Positions 1 to 5,994 of a DNA stretch of 6,080 bases are shown here, piece by piece. The position numbers were made by a program, and so were the translations under genes. This DNA is from an uncultured Lachnospiraceae bacterium. Its GTDB lineage: Bacteria; Bacillota; Clostridia; Lachnospirales; Lachnospiraceae. Location: positions 1-6,080 of the forward strand of contig URDN01000074.1 of the NCBI GenBank assembly GCA_900546495.1, given 5' to 3'. The first letter of the stretch is position 1; the number at the start of each line of letters is the position of its first letter. The notes below the pieces were generated by a model. The model was not told where the DNA came from. It saw nothing but the letters and a program-made list of their open reading frames with translations, and made no database searches.

Positions 1-120
1 CAGGTGCAGACCTGATGTTTTGACCGTTGCCTATCGCCTGTGAGGAAAGTATCGGGGACTATGGATTTTGCGGAAATGTGCGTTACAAGGCTTGAACAGG
101 AACTCTGCACACAAAATTTT
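1..120. other. No supportable gene; possible remnant or gene tail
   Basis: All three plus-strand frames are broken by stops here (for example TGA at 13-15, 27-29 and 41-43). The longest plus-strand reading is a peptide of about 26 residues from the ATG at 61, and it has no convincing ribosome binding site. The stretch could be the tail of a gene lying to the left, or decayed coding sequence. I recognise nothing in it. A short segment at about 92-110 (TTGAACAGGAACTCTGCAC) weakly resembles 3619-3644, which also lies upstream of a copy of the shared promoter block. Confidence 0.3.
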
Positions 121-121
121 T

Positions 122-152
122 TCTTCCATTCTTTAAGTTGATGAAGTATAAT
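122..152 (+). promoter_or_regulatory. Promoter block, copy 1 of a duplicated 31-nt element
   Basis: A perfect -10 box TATAAT lies at 147-152. Exactly 17 nt upstream is TTCCAT (124-129), a weak -35 candidate. The block 122-152 recurs at 3697-3727 with one base difference (G against T in the spacer). Both copies sit 80-95 nt upstream of genes for similar two-helix membrane proteins. Conservation across the spacer as well as the boxes suggests recent duplication, or a regulator site overlapping the promoter. Confidence 0.7.
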
Positions 153-231
153 TTCTTATAACACAATAAATTTCGTTTTAGAGCTAATGATTATATTCAA
201 ATTTACTGCATAGTAGAGAGGGGGGCATAAT

Positions 232-720
232 ATGAATTGGAATTTGTTTTTGTTAATGTTTTATGGAAAAGTTTTTGCCATCTATGCGTTTGCAGGATAT
301 TTATTAGTGAGATATATAAGAAAAGGGTGGATTAGATTTAATCCAGACAGGATGATACAATGTCGTCTAAGAGATATGCTAAAAAAGCGGAAAAGAATAG
401 TTGACTTTCTTATCAATTTGATAGTGATTTCTAATATGATTTTTGTAAGTTGCAGTTTTGGATTATCAGCATTGATGGATATTCCGATTGTGGTAAGTAA
501 AGGAGCAGTAATAACGGAAGGGACTGTGGTAAAAGGTTCAAATATAGAATCATCAAATAAGTTAGAATGTTACAATGTTGTTGTGGAAGAAAAGGATAAT
601 GGTAAGCTACATGACTTAAATTTGTATTGGGAAAATGGTATTCATAAAGATGATTTTATAAAAGTAAAATATTTGCCACATTCTAAAACAGGCATTGTAA
701 TAACAATCTGCCACAACTGA
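232..720 (+). CDS. Small two-helix membrane protein with outside C-terminal domain (unknown function)
   Basis: This 162-residue protein is not one I can name. Hydrophobic helices lie at about residues 5-27 and 57-80. They are separated by a strongly basic loop (residues 27-55, with many Lys and Arg) that should face the cytoplasm, which places the roughly 80-residue C-terminal domain outside. That domain has alternating hydrophobic residues typical of a small beta fold. It begins near DIPIVV (83-88), has a TVVKG strand (98-102), and ends with a KVKYLPH motif (145-151) followed by a final strand. The same landmarks (DLPYVL, GVVVKK, LLYLPF) occur in the 3821-4261 product, so the two look like paralogues. 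The start is supported by a purine-rich GAGAGGGGGG site just upstream. The gene has its own promoter at 122-152 and a terminator-like hairpin at 746-793, so it is probably monocistronic. Confidence 0.85.
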   Translation: MNWNLFLLMFYGKVFAIYAFAGYLLVRYIRKGWIRFNPDRMIQCRLRDMLKKRKRIVDFLINLIVISNMIFVSCSFGLSALMDIPIVVSKGAVITEGTVVKGSNIESSNKLECYNVVVEEKDNGKLHDLNLYWENGIHKDDFIKVKYLPHSKTGIVITICHN

Positions 721-723
721 ATA

Positions 724-738
724 TGACCGTTAAGGTCA
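724..738. repeat. Short inverted repeat after the first membrane-protein gene
   Basis: TGACC and GGTCA flank the 5-nt loop GTTAA, just downstream of the stop codon at 720. It has no T-tract of its own, so it is not a terminator by itself. It may protect the 3' end of the message or be an operator-like site. The role is unknown. Confidence 0.35.
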
Positions 739-745
739 GATGAAG

Positions 746-793
746 AAACCGATGTATTGAGCGTAAAGCGATCATGCGTCGGTTTTTCTTTTT
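746..793 (+). terminator. Probable rho-independent terminator
   Basis: AAACCGA (746-752) pairs with TCGGTTT (779-785), and T-rich sequence (TTCTTTTT) follows through 793. The loop of 26 nt is long, but the stem plus T-tract lies 25 nt after the stop of the 232-720 gene and before a new promoter, as expected for the end of that transcript. Confidence 0.6.
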
Positions 794-860
794 GCAAATC
801 CTTTTATGTCTATTCACAGTTTATTTACCTTTTAATTCCCAGTTGTATAGTAGAAAAATG

Positions 861-889
861 ATGACGAAAAAACAGACAAATGCTATAAT
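861..889 (+). promoter_or_regulatory. Promoter for the 962 gene, and perhaps the 1407 gene
   Basis: A TATAAT -10 box at 884-889 is preceded by TG at 881-882, giving an extended -10. ATGACG (861-866) lies 17 nt upstream as the -35 candidate and keeps the TGAC core. The ATG at 962 is about 70 nt downstream. No other strong promoter was seen before 1407, so both genes may share this one. Confidence 0.65.
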
Positions 890-961
890 GTTCTCATATA
901 GATATGACAATTACTTTTTCTTATTAGTAGCTGTCTTTTCCTTTTTAACGGAGGTACTGAA

Positions 962-1273
962 ATGACATTTTACGAACAGATGGTCCCTTTACTTTCCAAT
1001 TTGCTGGAAATAGGCGAAACCTTAAAAGCACCGATTTGCGGCACACTATTGCAAAAAAAGCGAAATTACACATTTGGATATTTAGGATTGAGCGAAAATG
1101 CGATATTGGTATCCCTTCTTCAAGGCGATTCGAAAAAATTAAAGGGAACCAATCGTATCCCTTTCAGCAGTATCCAGAAAACAAAAGTGCGAAAAAGTCT
1201 GTTTCCGCTTCAATATATTCTCCAAATCTATTTAACAGATGGAGATATGATAAAGTTCCGAATATCTAAATAA
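962..1273 (+). CDS. PH-like small protein, truncated by an in-frame TAA
   Basis: This soluble 103-residue product has an N-terminal helix (MTFYEQMVPLL), then beta-rich sequence with the motifs FGYLGLSEN (38-46), RIPFSSIQKTKVRKS (65-79) and LQYILQIYLTDGDMIKF (83-99). From memory this resembles a family of small Firmicutes hypothetical proteins with a bacterial PH-like fold, which usually run about 20 residues longer. The family end typically reads SKK-V-YG followed by a short acidic helix. Here the codon after SK is TAA (1271-1273), and the same frame then reads VYGFATQEENLDILLNKMK. The start is supported by ACGGAGG at 949-955, just upstream of the ATG. The product lacks the last helix and may be unstable. 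A sequencing error is the main alternative. The large membrane-protein gene follows 64 nt after the original stop, so the two may be co-transcribed. Confidence 0.75.
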   Translation: MTFYEQMVPLLSNLLEIGETLKAPICGTLLQKKRNYTFGYLGLSENAILVSLLQGDSKKLKGTNRIPFSSIQKTKVRKSLFPLQYILQIYLTDGDMIKFRISK

Positions 1274-1342
1274 GTCTATGGGTTTGCTACGCAGGAAGAA
1301 AATCTGGACATCCTCCTGAACAAAATGAAAACTTACACATAA
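1274..1342 (+). pseudogene. Severed C-terminal tail of the PH-like gene
   Basis: In the same frame as 962-1273 and directly after its TAA, 22 codons run open to a second TAA at 1340-1342. They read VYGFATQEENLDILLNKMK and then TYT. This looks like the lost C-terminal strand and helix of the PH-like protein, not chance sequence. One base change (TAA to AAA, Lys) would restore a protein of 126 residues. No ribosome binding site or start codon precedes the tail, so it should not be translated alone. Confidence 0.6.
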
Positions 1343-1406
1343 CCAGAAACATCAACAGCAGAAATGCTGATTAAAATCTCACCCCCTTACTTGAAGGAGA
1401 TTACCT

Positions 1407-3497
1407 ATGTATCAAGAAAACGAACTCAAAAAATTGTATGAGCGCCTAAAAGCGCAATATCCCCAGTATCAGCTGGAATTCTCTGGAGACAGTTTGATTC
1501 TAAAACGGCTCTACTGCAAGGTCGAAGTAAACCAATCTGGCGTAAAGATATATGTAAACGGAAATCTGTATGACCAATTTACCAGTGAATATGTGGATGA
1601 CTTAGACGATCTGTATGAACTGATCGAAGCATTTTTATTGGATCTTCAGCACGCAGGCATGAAGCAGGGAAACGAAACCTATATTTTCGCAACAAAGCAG
1701 GCCGCCAAGATGGGAAGCCGCTTTCTGATTGGAATAGCGATGTGCTTTACCATTTTGATGATTGGTCTAATCACCGCGAACAGCCCTTGGCTATTTCTGT
1801 TGATTTTTCTTCTTCCGGCAGCGTCGCTCCTGATACTAAAACAAATGCAAAAAAAGATCTTCCAACGCTGCTGGATATGCCCTGCCTGCGGCCAGCCCTT
1901 GCCCATGGGCGGGAAAGGTCATCGTTGTGAGATGGCGTATGTGTCCCAATGTCCTCACTGCGCCCATGTGCTGGAACAGCCACCGGAATTGGCGACGATC
2001 CAGACGGAATATGCTCCCCAAAAGCCTCTGGAACCGCCCCATGACCTGCCAACCCCCGGCAGCAAGTGGCCATGTATGATTGCCGGCGGTATCACCACCG
2101 CTTTTGCTTTGCTCCTACTCCCACTGATTTTTATTCCCGATGGGAATGAGCCGCTTGATATGGTCGGTGTATGGACTGGCGTTGTGTTGTTGCTGATTCT
2201 TCTCGGATTTGGTCTTATACTGCTGTTCTGCCGACACAAAGAGCCGGAAGAAATGCAACAACCGATCGTCATTGTGCGGGAACGGAAAATAGTCGCCGTG
2301 TTTGGGATCATCCAGTGGGTGCTTTCCCTTGTTATGATGCTGACAGCCGTTATCGTGGCTGGGACACCGCCTTTTGACGCTGGCTCGACATTTGTTTGTA
2401 CTCTGCTTGGGTTACCATTCATGCTGTTGGGTGTGTGGATGCTGCTGGCCGGACGCAATCGCACCTTGTTTGTGTTTCGGGATAACTCCATGTGGTACAT
2501 CAGCAGTTGGGGCCGGAAATGGGAATTTGCACCAGGGCAGGTAACTTCCGTTTGGCTGACAGCCAACCGATCTCTCCATCTGCGGAACAAGGACGGAAAA
2601 AAGCTAGCCTCCATCGAAACAAATATGCGGGGCATCCCACGGTTTGCAGAGTGGCTTGAAAGCACCAATCTTACTGCAACCCTGACACCTAACATGGAAA
2701 AGCAGACCAAACAAGCAGACCAGGAGGAAAGCACCGTCCAATGGCGTGAGGAGTACCGCACTCGCTGGCATGACCATATCAAGGGCATCCGAATTGGATT
2801 GTGGGTTGTTATTGTATTATTTGCCATTGGCGTTCTTATTCCTATTCCACTATATCTTTTCGCTGACGCAAAGTTCACAACTGTTATGAAAATCGACGCC
2901 CTGGCTCCTATCCCATTTCTGATATTCTGTCTGGTGTTTGCCCCGGTGCTGCTCTTTGATGACCGACCAAAGAACGCCACTCCAGAGTGGAATGCGATGC
3001 ATATAAAAATGCCCATCATATTGGTCATGTTGATTGGACTTCTCTATATTAGCCAAATTCACTATTTTTGGGGTGGTTGGATTCTACAGGAAGCAGATGG
3101 AAACTGGGGTTGGCTGGTTCGAGTCTTAACTATTGCCACAGTCCTGACCGTGCTGTTGATCCTTCGCACGCCGAAACGAATGCGCTTAAACGCAGGATTT
3201 TTTATGGCGATCATTGGACTGTTTGCTGCGGTGGGACTGCATTACTGCGTTAACGCAGCGCTCATTGGCCCGCCGCAGCACTATCCGGCTGTTGTTGTGG
3301 ACAGCCACGCAGATGACCCGGATGTGGATGATGGCTACGAGCTAACCATTGTGATGAATAATGGAAAAGAAACAGAACTCGCTGTTACAGAAAAAATTTA
3401 TGAAATGGCTATGAATGGCGAGCCTCTGGAAATCTGCCACAGAGAAAGTCCTTTTGGCGTGGTGTTTCTGGGTATTCATATGCCGTCAACAGAATAG
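1407..3497 (+). CDS. Large polytopic membrane protein with zinc-ribbon-like insert and outside C-terminal domain
   Basis: This 696-residue protein belongs to no family I can name. An N-terminal soluble region (1-104) precedes helices at about 105-124 and 127-146. A cysteine-rich segment follows with CPAC (158-161), C174 and CPHC (182-185), the pattern of a zinc ribbon; C155 lies beside it. Further helices lie near 222-244, 252-275, 294-318 and 326-348. A soluble insert (about 350-460) has a beta-rich start (TLFVFRDNSMWYISSWGRKW) that could be PH-like. Five more helices follow (461-484, 499-517, 534-553, 570-587, 596-616). With 11 helices the N-terminus is inside and the C-terminal domain (625-693) outside. 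That domain reads like the outside domain of the two small membrane proteins in this window. The start is set by AAGGAG (1394-1399). Base composition is visibly more GC-rich than in the 232 and 3821 genes, which suggests a different origin. A hairpin terminator follows at 3574-3607. Confidence 0.85.
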   Translation: MYQENELKKLYERLKAQYPQYQLEFSGDSLILKRLYCKVEVNQSGVKIYVNGNLYDQFTSEYVDDLDDLYELIEAFLLDLQHAGMKQGNETYIFATKQAAKMGSRFLIGIAMCFTILMIGLITANSPWLFLLIFLLPAASLLILKQMQKKIFQRCWICPACGQPLPMGGKGHRCEMAYVSQCPHCAHVLEQPPELATIQTEYAPQKPLEPPHDLPTPGSKWPCMIAGGITTAFALLLLPLIFIPDGNEPLDMVGVWTGVVLLLILLGFGLILLFCRHKEPEEMQQPIVIVRERKIVAVFGIIQWVLSLVMMLTAVIVAGTPPFDAGSTFVCTLLGLPFMLLGVWMLLAGRNRTLFVFRDNSMWYISSWGRKWEFAPGQVTSVWLTANRSLHLRNKDGKKLASIETNMRGIPRFAEWLESTNLTATLTPNMEKQTKQADQEESTVQWREEYRTRWHDHIKGIRIGLWVVIVLFAIGVLIPIPLYLFADAKFTTVMKIDALAPIPFLIFCLVFAPVLLFDDRPKNATPEWNAMHIKMPIILVMLIGLLYISQIHYFWGGWILQEADGNWGWLVRVLTIATVLTVLLILRTPKRMRLNAGFFMAIIGLFAAVGLHYCVNAALIGPPQHYPAVVVDSHADDPDVDDGYELTIVMNNGKETELAVTEKIYEMAMNGEPLEICHRESPFGVVFLGIHMPSTE

Positions 3498-3573
3498 TTG
3501 AATTCCATAAAGGATAGAATTATTTAAGGATGTAGAAGAAAAGCATTCTAATTAAAAACTTTACAGCTTTACT

Positions 3574-3607
3574 AAGCAGGAGATTCGAAAAGGTCTCCTG
3601 CTTTTTT
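3574..3607 (+). terminator. Strong rho-independent terminator after the large membrane-protein gene
   Basis: AAGCAGGAGA (3574-3583) and TCTCCTGCTT (3594-3603) form a perfect 10-bp stem around the 10-nt loop TTCGAAAAGG. The run of T continues to 3607. It is about 75 nt past the stop at 3497. A related hairpin, with arms AAGCAGGAAA and TTTCCTGCTT and a similar AAAAGG loop end, brackets the insertion sequence at 4285-6045. Confidence 0.92.
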
Positions 3608-3696
3608 GCATCCCAAATTGAATATGGAACTCTAAGGCACTTGCTATTTTCGTTTTGAAAATGACATGTGCTTTTGCTTTAGGGAATAAGAAAATA

Positions 3697-3727
3697 TCTT
3701 CCATTCTTTAATTTGATGAAGTATAAT
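3697..3727 (+). promoter_or_regulatory. Promoter block, copy 2 of a duplicated 31-nt element
   Basis: TATAAT at 3722-3727 lies 17 nt after TTCCAT (3699-3704). The whole block matches 122-152 at 30 of 31 positions. It should drive the gene starting at 3821, with the ATG about 94 nt beyond the -10 box. Confidence 0.7.
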
Positions 3728-3820
3728 GAAGAAAAGTTATTTTCTATTCGGCACTTTAATATATGTGATGAAATATATTGATTGTTTGTCCGCAAAGTTT
3801 TCAAAACAGGGGAGGATATT

Positions 3821-4261
3821 ATGAGTACTGATAGATTATCACTATACTGGCTATACTTTATCATAATGAGTATTTGTGCCATAGTTTGTGCCTTTCTTGC
3901 TATTTCTAAATTAAAAATAGTTAAGTGGGAATTATTTTATCCTAAACAACAAAAATGGGCACAGAAACATGAGAAGAAGCTTAATATTATAGTAAAAAAG
4001 TTTTTCTTATTGATAAGTATAATTTACTGTTTGATAGGAACATTACCTTCTTGTTTAGACTTGCCGTATGTTTTAACTGCAAACTATAAGGAAGTTCAAG
4101 GAGTAGTTGTTAAAAAAAACGGAATGCTAATCTATCTTGAAAATGGAAGAAGTTATAAAATTGGTAAGGTAGATTGGTGCGAAACTGGCGATAGTGTTCA
4201 ATTACTCTACTTACCATTTACCAGATATGCTACTATTACAGATATAGTTGAAATTGAATGA
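3821..4261 (+). CDS. Small two-helix membrane protein, paralogue of the 232-720 product (unknown function)
   Basis: This 146-residue protein has helices at about residues 8-30 and 58-78, with a basic loop between them (31-57), and then an outside domain (80-146). That domain has landmarks DLPYVL (80-85), GVVVKK (94-99), a short hairpin GMLIYLENGRSYKIG, and GDSVQLLYLPF (123-133). These match the order and spacing of the first small membrane protein, although the outside domain is shorter. The family is not one I can name. I chose the ATG at 3821 because GGGGAGG (3809-3815) sits at ideal spacing. The frame stays open upstream to a TTG at 3782, which would add 13 residues with no ribosome binding site. 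The gene has its own promoter (3697-3727). Its natural terminator appears to be split by the insertion sequence that begins 45 nt after the stop. Confidence 0.85.
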   Translation: MSTDRLSLYWLYFIIMSICAIVCAFLAISKLKIVKWELFYPKQQKWAQKHEKKLNIIVKKFFLLISIIYCLIGTLPSCLDLPYVLTANYKEVQGVVVKKNGMLIYLENGRSYKIGKVDWCETGDSVQLLYLPFTRYATITDIVEIE

Positions 4262-4284
4262 TTTGTCATCAGTGATGATATAGG

Positions 4285-4294
4285 AAGCAGGAAA
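4285..4294 (+). terminator. Left arm of a terminator split by the IS
   Basis: AAGCAGGAAA lies 24 nt after the stop of the 3821-4261 gene and 12 nt before the IS end. It is the exact reverse complement of TTTCCTGCTT at 6036-6045, on the other side of the IS, where a T-rich tract follows. With 1.7 kb between the arms, termination of the membrane-protein transcript is probably lost or weakened here. Confidence 0.65.
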
Positions 4295-4306
4295 TCTGAA
4301 ATGATA

Positions 4307-4335
4307 TGCTCCCTTTATGAGAGACAGTGAAAAAA
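4307..4335 (+). repeat. Left terminal inverted repeat (IRL)
   Basis: The 29-bp end starts TGCTCCC and matches the reverse complement of 5995-6023 at 20 of 29 positions: the first seven, one at position 10, GACAG at 17-21, and GAAAAAA at 23-29. The mismatched middle holds TTTATG/TATGAG, which can act as a -10 box when the ends are joined. Confidence 0.85.
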
Positions 4336-4359
4336 CAAACTGTCATCATGAAGGGAGCA
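4307..4359 (+). promoter_or_regulatory. Hairpin that hides the orfA ribosome binding site
   Basis: TGCTCCCTT (4307-4315) pairs with AAGGGAGCA (4351-4359). The stem continues through a wobble and four pairs (4316-4320 with 4346-4350), a small internal loop, and GACAGT (4323-4328) with ACTGTC (4339-4344). The loop is GAAAAAACAA. The 3' arm contains AAGGGAG, the orfA ribosome binding site. RNA read in from outside would carry both arms and block translation. RNA started inside the left repeat would lack the outer 5' arm. Comparable blocks on read-through expression are known in IS10 and IS200; the role here is inference. Confidence 0.75.
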
Positions 4360-4364
4360 ATTCT

Positions 4365-5063
4365 ATGTCACAAAAAGGTAAACTAAACACAGAAGAAAAA
4401 GTCGAGATTATCAAGAAGTACCGGCAAGGGGAAATAAGCTTAGTTCAGGCGGCCCGGGATGCAGGAGTTGGGACAACGACGATTTATAGATGGAGTGCAC
4501 GGTATGAGACAGAAGGGGCGGCTGGATTTTTACCATATCGGAAAAATCGTGTCTATCCGCCAGAACTAAAGTTAAAGGCGGTGCTGGAATACTTATCCGG
4601 GGTGGGAAGTCTCGAAGAAATCAGCAAAAAATATAAGTTGCGAAATGATCGTCAACTCAGCAACTGGATAAAGGTGTATAATGCTCATGGAGATTTCAAC
4701 TCTACAAAGTTTTCTGGAGGAGGAAGTTACATGAAGCAAGGACGAGAAACCACATTTGAGGAACGAGTTCAAATCGTCAGGGAATGTATCGCTATAGGGA
4801 AAAACTACGGAGAAATAGCCTTAAAATACCAGGTAAGCTACCAACAAGTTCGTACTTGGACACTTCGTTTTGAACAGATGGGAGAAGCAGGATTACAAGA
4901 CCGGCGTGGACAGCGCAAGAAGGACCAAACTCCCCGTACCGAGCTGGAACAGGCACAAATTGAGATTGAGCAACTCAAACATAAACTGTATCTGGCGGAA
5001 ATGGAGAATGCACTGTTAAAAAAATTGGACGAAGTAGAGAGGAGGGATGCCTTTCAGAAGTAA
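4365..5063 (+). CDS. IS3-family transposase OrfA (three helix-turn-helix units)
   Basis: This 232-residue DNA-binding partner of the transposase recognises the IS ends. Three HTH units are visible: about 8-50 (VQAARDAGVGTTTIYRW), 65-105 (LEEISKKYKL ... LSNWIKVY) and 127-170 (YGEIALKYQVSYQQVRTW). A leucine-zipper-like coiled coil follows (about 193-220) for multimerisation. IS150-type OrfA proteins usually have about 170 residues and two HTH units, so this is a long form. I chose the ATG at 4365, with AAGGGAG at 4351-4357. The upstream ATG at 4317 lies in the inverted repeat with no ribosome binding site. A slippery A7 at 5018-5024 shifts some ribosomes into orfB; the remainder stop at 5061-5063. 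Confidence 0.9.
   Translation: MSQKGKLNTEEKVEIIKKYRQGEISLVQAARDAGVGTTTIYRWSARYETEGAAGFLPYRKNRVYPPELKLKAVLEYLSGVGSLEEISKKYKLRNDRQLSNWIKVYNAHGDFNSTKFSGGGSYMKQGRETTFEERVQIVRECIAIGKNYGEIALKYQVSYQQVRTWTLRFEQMGEAGLQDRRGQRKKDQTPRTELEQAQIEIEQLKHKLYLAEMENALLKKLDEVERRDAFQK
5018..5024 (+). other. Programmed -1 frameshift site (A AAA AAA)
   Basis: In the orfA frame the sequence reads TTA AAA AAA TTG, which gives the heptamer A AAA AAA. A slip of one base back leads to ATT GGA CGA and the open orfB frame. A Shine-Dalgarno-like GGAG at 5003-5006 lies 11 nt upstream. A small hairpin (5037-5042 with 5050-5055) lies 12 nt downstream. Both kinds of stimulator are known in IS3 elements; the hairpin is weak. 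Confidence 0.8.
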
Positions 5064-5950
5064 GACAACGACATACTTATATAGCCATTCGAGAGTGTCA
5101 CGAAGAACAAGGGTTTGCTGTTGAGACAGCCTGTGACCTTCTCCATGTATCCCGTTCTGCTTACTACAAATGGGCTTCCGGAAAGCTAAGCCACAGAGTA
5201 AAGGAGAACGAACAGTTGGCCGACAAGATTGAGAAAATCCATTCAGAAAGTCCAGATAAAGGTTACCGGAGATTGAATGACGATTTGCGTCATGACCATG
5301 GTATCTATGTCAATGACAAGAGGGTGCTACGCATCTGCCGGGCCAAAGATATAAGATCCACTGTGAAGTACAATAACCGCGGCTGCACAAGACGGGCAAA
5401 GAACCCTCAGTATCTTGCTGAAAATCTGCTGAATCGCCAATTCTATGCGGAGAAGCCGAATGAGAAATGGCTTACTGATGTGACAGAGTTCAAATGGTAT
5501 GGTGGCATGGAAGTACATAAACTCTATCTAAGTGCCATTCTGGATCTTTGTGACCGGCGCATCGTGTCCTATGTGATCAGTGAGCGCAATGATAATCCAC
5601 TCGTTTACAAAACCTTTGACAAAGCTGTTAAGGCGAATCCAGATGCCCACCCGCTGTTCCACAGCGATAGAGGTTTCCAATACACAGGCAGAGCCTTCCA
5701 CCACAAACTCGTACAGGCTGGAATGACTCAGAGTATGTCCCGTGTGGCTCACTGCATTGACAATGGACCTATGGAAGGATTCTGGGGCATTTTGAAACGG
5801 GAACGCTATTACGGCAAGCGTTTCACCAGCAAACAGGAACTCGTGCAAATGATTGAGTGCTACATCCGTTATTACAACACCAGAAGAGTCCAGCGTAACT
5901 TGGGCGTACTGACGCCGATAGAAAAACACAAGTTGTGCCTTGCTGCATAA
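5024..5950 (+). CDS. IS3-family transposase OrfB (DDE integrase core), made by -1 frameshift
   Basis: This is the catalytic half of the transposase. Read from the frameshift point it adds 308 residues, giving an OrfAB fusion of about 528 residues from the orfA ATG. No ATG or GTG start suits the region between the slippery site and 5216. The TTG at 5216 would remove the N-terminal HTH (TYIAIRECHEEQGF ... SRSAYYKW) and is not the real start. The rve-type core carries Asp in LTDVTEF (codon 5477), Asp in HSDRGFQY (codon 5666) and Glu in PMEGFWG (codon 5774). The last two are separated by 35 residues, the DD(35)E signature. The C-terminal RYYNTRRVQRNLGVLTPIE is typical of the family. No internal stop or frameshift is seen, so it should be active. 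Confidence 0.9.
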   Translation: MGRSREEGCLSEVRQRHTYIAIRECHEEQGFAVETACDLLHVSRSAYYKWASGKLSHRVKENEQLADKIEKIHSESPDKGYRRLNDDLRHDHGIYVNDKRVLRICRAKDIRSTVKYNNRGCTRRAKNPQYLAENLLNRQFYAEKPNEKWLTDVTEFKWYGGMEVHKLYLSAILDLCDRRIVSYVISERNDNPLVYKTFDKAVKANPDAHPLFHSDRGFQYTGRAFHHKLVQAGMTQSMSRVAHCIDNGPMEGFWGILKRERYYGKRFTSKQELVQMIECYIRYYNTRRVQRNLGVLTPIEKHKLCLAA

Positions 5951-5954
5951 AAAG

Positions 5955-5981
5955 CGGCCAGCAACATTTAGCTGCTGGCCG
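5955..5981 (+). terminator. Hairpin after orfB, possible IS terminator
   Basis: CGGCCAGCA (5955-5963) and TGCTGGCCG (5973-5981) form a perfect 9-bp GC-rich stem around a 9-nt loop, five bases past the orfB stop. The following GGAAAATTTTATATTTTTT is T-rich but does not begin with a run of T, so termination may be partial. In a circular form of the element it could also stop read-through into the IS ends. Confidence 0.65.
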
Positions 5982-5994
5982 GGAAAATTTTATA

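Larger units (their letters stand above)
3498..3820. other. 323-nt intergenic region with a terminator and a promoter
   Basis: After the stop of the 696-residue gene come about 75 nt of AT-rich sequence, then the strong terminator at 3574-3607. About 90 nt without recognisable features follow, then promoter copy 2 (3697-3727) and an AT-rich leader to the ATG at 3821. Minus-strand open reading here is short, crosses these signals and has no visible ribosome binding site, so I call no gene. Confidence 0.6.

Noticed and set aside
774..965. 63-codon plus-strand ORF with hydrophobic product
   Set aside because: It starts inside a terminator hairpin without a ribosome binding site and runs through the promoter of the 962 gene. 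Its overlap with that ATG (ATGA) looks accidental.
1356..1369. Hairpin CAGCA-GAAA-TGCTG before the 1407 gene
   Set aside because: It has a five-pair stem with no T-tract, and the strong ribosome binding site at 1394-1399 lies outside it. There is not enough to call an attenuator or terminator.
1955..3028. 357-codon minus-strand ORF
   Set aside because: It lies wholly inside the 696-residue membrane-protein gene and has a low-complexity Ser/Arg/Thr-rich product. It is typical antisense shadow sequence.
4266..4278. Perfect palindrome TCATCA-G-TGATGA after the 3821-4261 stop
   Set aside because: A one-base centre cannot form a tight RNA hairpin with all pairs, and no regulator site is recognised. 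It may be chance in AT-rich sequence.
5216..5950. OrfB as an independent 244-residue protein from TTG at 5216
   Set aside because: The frame is open back to 4985 and the missing part encodes the expected N-terminal HTH. The A7 slippery site gives the usual route of expression.
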